In this document: positions 22,364 to 26,061 of the stretch, piece by piece | Layout of the letters: each line of letters starts with the position of its first letter | Numbering within the stretch: the stretch's first letter is position 1 | From: an uncultured Pseudogracilibacillus sp. | GTDB taxonomy: Bacteria > Bacillota > Bacilli > Bacillales > Amphibacillaceae | Reading direction: 5' to 3' | Length of the DNA: 26,061 nt | NCBI GenBank assembly: GCA_937974845.1 | Contig: CALJVC010000046.1 | Location: 1 to 26,061 of the forward strand | Program-made: the position numbers and the translations under genes | Notes under the pieces: model-generated | The model's input: only the letters and a program-made list of their open reading frames with translations | The model's database searches: none | What the model was told of the DNA's origin: nothing

Positions 22364-24952
22364 ATGTCCAAGGTCACACCAATGATGAAACAATATTTAC
22401 GCATAAAAGCAGCACACCAAGATGCGTTTTTATTTTTTAGATTAGGAGATTTTTACGAACTTTTTTACGACGATGCGATCAAGGCAGCACAGGAATTAGA
22501 AATTACACTTACGAAAAGGGATTCTAGTTCTGATGAACCGATACCTATGTGCGGTGTGCCACATCATAGCGCGGATCGTTACATTAAAACTTTAGTCGAT
22601 AAAGGCTATAAAGTTGCGATTTGTGAACAAGTTGAAGACCCTAAGGATGCTAAAGGGGTCGTAAAAAGAGAGGTCGTTCGAATTATTACCCCCGGCATGT
22701 TGATGGACGCTTCGATGTTAGAGGATGTCGAAAGTAACTATATTGCAAGTGTCACCCAACATAAGCCGAACGAATTTGTCATTGTATACCATGAATTATC
22801 TACTGGCGAATCACAATTGTTACTTATTGAGCAAAGTTTTGATGCGGTGCTCCATGAATTAGGAAGTCGACAAGTAAAAGAGGTCGTTCTTGCTAGTGAT
22901 TTTCCTAGACCCTATCAAAAACAAATAAAAAAACAGCTACAAGCCTTAATTTCATACGAAGATGATGTGAAATTTATCGGTGAATTTCGTGATCTTTACG
23001 ATGAATTGGATGATGAGCGCTATGTTCATGCTTTTAGCCGTATGTTAAATTATATTGAGCATACACAGAAGCGTTCTTTACAACATTTACAAAAGCCGAC
23101 TATTATAGAATTACAACAGCATCTCAACTTAGATATGTATTCAAAACGTAATTTGGAATTAACCGAAACAATTTTAAAAAAATCAAAGTATGGTTCCCTT
23201 TTATGGGTGCTAGACCGTACTGTCACGGCAATGGGGGCTAGAAATTTAAAAAAGTGGATTGAACGGCCTTTAATTAATGAGGCGGAAATTAATCGTCGTT
23301 TAGAAAGGGTAGAAGTCATTAAAAATCATTTTCTTGAACGGGATGAATTACGGGAACTGTTAACTGATGTTTACGATTTAGAGAGATTAGCCGGCCGTGT
23401 ATCCTTTGGAAATGTTAATGCTAGGGACCTCATTCAACTCAAACAATCGTTGCAGACGATACCTCAATTACAAACTCTCCTTGAAAAATTGCCAGGAGAG
23501 GAATGGAAGCAAGTTCGGGAAAATCTTTCTTATCCTCAAGCACTCGTTGATCTTTTAGAGAGAAGTATCGTCGATGAACCACCGATTTCGGTTACAGAAG
23601 GAAATATTATTAAGACCGGCTTTAATGAAAAATTAGATACGTATCGAAAAGCTTTAACTGAAGGAAAACAATGGATTTTACAGTTAGAAGCTAAAGAACG
23701 GGAAAAAACCGGGATTAAATCCTTAAAGGTTGGTTTCAATAAAGTCTTTGGCTATTACATTGAAGTCACTCATGCCAATAAAGAATTAGTACCAGAAGAC
23801 CGTTATGAAAGAAAACAAACCTTACGTAATGCTGAACGTTATATCACACCGGAATTAAAGGAAAAAGAAGCCATCATCTTAGAAGCAGAAGAAAAAAGTG
23901 TCGATTTAGAGTATGAGCTTTTCGTCATGGTACGTGAAAAGGTAAAAGCTCATATCGATGAGATTCAACGGATTGCCCAAATTATTAGCGATATTGACTG
24001 TATCCAATCCTTTGCAGAAGTAAGCGAAAGAAATAACTATACAAGACCTACATTTTCAGATAGTGAAGTTATTATTGAAGAAGGTAGGCACCCGGTGATT
24101 GAACAGGTTTTAGAAGATGGAATGTTTGTTCCCAACGATGTTTATTTGAATGAGTCCTGTTCTATCTTATTGATAACCGGTCCAAATATGTCTGGAAAAA
24201 GCACTTACATGCGACAAGTAGCTTTAATTAACATCATGGCACAAATCGGTTGTTTTGTTCCAGCCGAGAGAGCACAACTTACTATTTATGATCAAATTTT
24301 TACCCGGATTGGAGCAGCTGATGACCTTGTTCGAGGACAAAGTACTTTTATGGTTGAAATGTTAGAAGCGAAACATGCTTTAACTAATGCGACAAAGAAG
24401 AGCTTAATTCTACTAGATGAGATCGGTCGAGGAACGAGCACCTATGATGGTATGGCCTTAGCCCAAGCTATTGTAGAATATATTCATAATGAGATTGGTG
24501 CAAAGACCTTATTTTCTACCCACTATCACGAACTAACTGCCCTTGAAGAACAATTAGACAGAGTTAAAAATGTTTACGTCCGAGCTGAAGAGTATGAAGA
24601 TGAGGTCGTCTTCCTTCACAAAGTAGAAGAGGGGAGAGCTGAAGAAAGTTATGGTATCCAAGTGGCAAAATTAGCCGACTTACCAGAATCATTGATTAAA
24701 CGGGCTCAGGAAATTCTTCACGAACTCGAAAAGGAAGAGGATACTAGGGAAACACCAGCCTACGTTACAGAACAAGGCCAGCTTTCCTTTTTTGTACCGG
24801 AGGAAAAGAAAGAAGCACCCCCTGAGTTACCTCAACAAGTAGAAAAGGTGCTCAAACAATTAGAAAGTTTAAATCTATTGGAAATGACGCCGTTAGATGC
24901 ATTAAATACTTTATACTCTTTACAAAAGAGTATAAAAAAGCTTAAGGAGTAG
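22364..24952 (+). CDS. mutS: DNA mismatch repair protein MutS
   Basis: Recognises mismatches and small loops and recruits MutL. The 862 residues match the MutS1 family (about 850-860). The mismatch-wedging Phe-x-Glu is F30-Y-E32 in GDFYELF. The connector, lever and clamp domains occupy about 130-570. The ATPase has Walker A GPNMSGKST at 606-614, Walker B D685-E686 in LLDEIGRGTS and the STHYHEL signature. The C-terminal tail includes a probable clamp-binding QLSFF (in TEQGQLSFFVPEE). TGGAGG is 7 bases before the ATG at 22364. mutL begins 8 bases after the stop. In B. subtilis mutSL follows cotE; here it follows the helicase gene, with its own promoter. Confidence 0.96.
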   Translation: MSKVTPMMKQYLRIKAAHQDAFLFFRLGDFYELFYDDAIKAAQELEITLTKRDSSSDEPIPMCGVPHHSADRYIKTLVDKGYKVAICEQVEDPKDAKGVVKREVVRIITPGMLMDASMLEDVESNYIASVTQHKPNEFVIVYHELSTGESQLLLIEQSFDAVLHELGSRQVKEVVLASDFPRPYQKQIKKQLQALISYEDDVKFIGEFRDLYDELDDERYVHAFSRMLNYIEHTQKRSLQHLQKPTIIELQQHLNLDMYSKRNLELTETILKKSKYGSLLWVLDRTVTAMGARNLKKWIERPLINEAEINRRLERVEVIKNHFLERDELRELLTDVYDLERLAGRVSFGNVNARDLIQLKQSLQTIPQLQTLLEKLPGEEWKQVRENLSYPQALVDLLERSIVDEPPISVTEGNIIKTGFNEKLDTYRKALTEGKQWILQLEAKEREKTGIKSLKVGFNKVFGYYIEVTHANKELVPEDRYERKQTLRNAERYITPELKEKEAIILEAEEKSVDLEYELFVMVREKVKAHIDEIQRIAQIISDIDCIQSFAEVSERNNYTRPTFSDSEVIIEEGRHPVIEQVLEDGMFVPNDVYLNESCSILLITGPNMSGKSTYMRQVALINIMAQIGCFVPAERAQLTIYDQIFTRIGAADDLVRGQSTFMVEMLEAKHALTNATKKSLILLDEIGRGTSTYDGMALAQAIVEYIHNEIGAKTLFSTHYHELTALEEQLDRVKNVYVRAEEYEDEVVFLHKVEEGRAEESYGIQVAKLADLPESLIKRAQEILHELEKEEDTRETPAYVTEQGQLSFFVPEEKKEAPPELPQQVEKVLKQLESLNLLEMTPLDALNTLYSLQKSIKKLKE

Positions 24953-24960
24953 AATGAAAC

Positions 24961-26061
24961 GTGACTAAGGCAAGGATTCAACAACTTCCAGATTCCTTAG
25001 CAAATAAAATAGCTGCTGGAGAAGTCGTTGAGCGTCCGGCTTCGGTTGTTAAGGAATTAGTAGAAAATAGTATCGATGCAAAAAGTGATTTTATCCGCAT
25101 TGAAGTAGAAGAGGCCGGATTACGCAAAATAAGCGTCTTAGATAATGGGGTAGGGATGAACGAAGAAGACTGCCATCGAGCTTTTCTCCGTCATGCAACG
25201 AGTAAAATAAAATTCGATAGCGATCTTTTCCATATCAAATCGCTCGGTTTTCGAGGTGAAGCTTTAGCAAGTATTGCCTCTGTTAGTAAGTTAACGATGA
25301 TTTCTTCCCAAGGGAAAGAGGCTGCGACCGTACTTTCTTTAGAAGGTGGAAAAGTCGTTGAAGTAGCGAAGGGAAAAGCACGGAAGGGAACCGAAATTAT
25401 TGTTAAAGATCTATTTTATAATACACCGGCTCGATTAAAGTATATTAAGTCATTGCATACAGAATTAGGTCATATTACAGATATCGTCAATCGTTTTGCC
25501 TTAGCCTATCCGGATATTCGCTTTGAACTTCACCATAACAATCGGTTACTTTTTCAAACGACAGGATCTGGCCAAGTAGTACAAGTCTTGCAACAAATTT
25601 ACGGTCGATCTGTTGCGAAAAATGTTTTACAAGATAAGATTTCAACCTTAGATTTTGATATCGAAGCTTATGTTGTCAAACCTGAAATTACACGAGCAAA
25701 CCGAAACTATATTACATTGATTGTCAATGGTAGATATGTACGAAGTTATCCGTTAAGCCAAGCCGTTATCGCCGGCTATCGAACATTGCTACCAATTCAT
25801 CGCTTTCCAATTGCGGTTATTTATATCAAGTTAGATCCTGTTCTCGTTGATGTCAATGTACATCCAACAAAGTTAGAAGTACGTTTCAGTAAAGAAAAGG
25901 AACTTGCACAAACGATTGAACATTTAATTAGTAATATATTTAAAGAAGAAACATTAATTCCGAAGATGACTCTTCCAAAACAGGAAAGGAAGTTTACAGA
26001 ACAAGAGAGCTTTGAACTTTTTTTACCGAAAGAAAAAGTAGAGGAAGAAGTAATAGTTGAT
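24961..26061 (+). CDS. mutL: DNA mismatch repair protein MutL, N-terminal part (runs off window)
   Basis: The frame is open from the GTG at 24961 to the last base (367 codons), so the C-terminal endonuclease/dimerisation domain is outside. The GHKL ATPase motifs are complete: N-box KELVENSIDA (catalytic E32, N36), DNGVGM (D61), ATSKI and GFRGEALASIAS. The transducer domain follows, with NTPARLKY, the INVNGRYVRS-like VNGRYVRSYP and DVNVHPTKLEVRF. AAGGAG at the mutS stop lies 11 bases before the GTG. The ATG at 24954 reads into a stop after four codons, so it is not the start. Co-transcribed with mutS. Confidence 0.95.
   Translation, partial: MTKARIQQLPDSLANKIAAGEVVERPASVVKELVENSIDAKSDFIRIEVEEAGLRKISVLDNGVGMNEEDCHRAFLRHATSKIKFDSDLFHIKSLGFRGEALASIASVSKLTMISSQGKEAATVLSLEGGKVVEVAKGKARKGTEIIVKDLFYNTPARLKYIKSLHTELGHITDIVNRFALAYPDIRFELHHNNRLLFQTTGSGQVVQVLQQIYGRSVAKNVLQDKISTLDFDIEAYVVKPEITRANRNYITLIVNGRYVRSYPLSQAVIAGYRTLLPIHRFPIAVIYIKLDPVLVDVNVHPTKLEVRFSKEKELAQTIEHLISNIFKEETLIPKMTLPKQERKFTEQESFELFLPKEKVEEEVIVD

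Noticed and set aside
24954..24968. ATG at 24954 as mutL start
   Set aside because: It reads four codons into a stop in a different frame; the GTG at 24961 is in frame with the conserved MutL N-terminus.
1..26061. CRISPR arrays, insertion sequences, tRNA or rRNA genes
   Set aside because: No regularly spaced repeats, transposase motifs, terminal inverted repeats with target duplications, or tRNA-like cloverleafs were seen on either strand.

Overview
The window is about 26 kb of an AT-rich chromosome from a spore-forming member of the Bacillaceae (Firmicutes). It opens with the last codons of spo0A, and gene order and protein sequences are closest to the yqi/yqj region of Bacillus subtilis, but with several losses and rearrangements. 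Strong AAGGAGG-type ribosome binding sites, GTG starts and T-tailed hairpin terminators fit this placement. I see no phage, transposon, CRISPR array, rRNA or tRNA. Everything looks chromosomal, and only the mutT-helicase pair has an accessory character.

Layout. (1) 1-1850: the 3' end of spo0A faces a leftward pair, yqzF (DUF2627 membrane protein) and an aspartokinase of the YclM/ThrD type. (2) 1851-9962: the branched-chain keto acid catabolic block. bkdR, a sigma-54 activator, has its own sigma-A promoter. It is followed by a regulatory gap with a dense TTGCA palindrome array, a catabolite-repression-like palindrome and a textbook -24/-12 promoter. Then come bcd, lpdV, bkdAA, bkdAB and bkdB. 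The ptb and buk genes that flank bcd in B. subtilis are absent. (3) 9963-11850: brxB (bacilliredoxin), yqjA (aromatic acid exporter-like) and a small leftward gene encoding a 46-residue Prli42-like membrane miniprotein. The stop codon of the small gene overlaps that of yqjA and its terminator lies inside the yqjA coding sequence. (4) 11890-16446: a rightward operon mce-yqjD-yqjE-dinB ending in a perfect 13-bp terminator. (5) 16463-18766: a leftward pair, RNase Z and a class 3 aldehyde dehydrogenase. (6) 18866-22280: rightward mutT-like Nudix gene and a PLD-nuclease/SF2-helicase/DUF3427 protein, closed by a terminator. (7) 22323-26061: mutS and the first 367 codons of mutL, running off the window.

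How it works together. Leucine, valine and isoleucine are deaminated by Bcd. The keto acids are then oxidised by the E1alpha/E1beta/E2/E3 complex to branched acyl-CoAs, which feed branched fatty acid synthesis or catabolism. Propionyl/methylmalonyl-CoA arising from valine and isoleucine could be handled by the Mce/YqjD pair. The right third is rich in nucleic-acid maintenance genes: DinB, MutT, a helicase-nuclease, MutS and MutL.

The most interesting items are the hidden 46-codon gene with its embedded terminator, the multi-palindrome sigma-54 control region, and the Nudix/PLD-helicase pair beside mutSL. Family assignments come from reading motifs and from memory of homologues; no database search was run.
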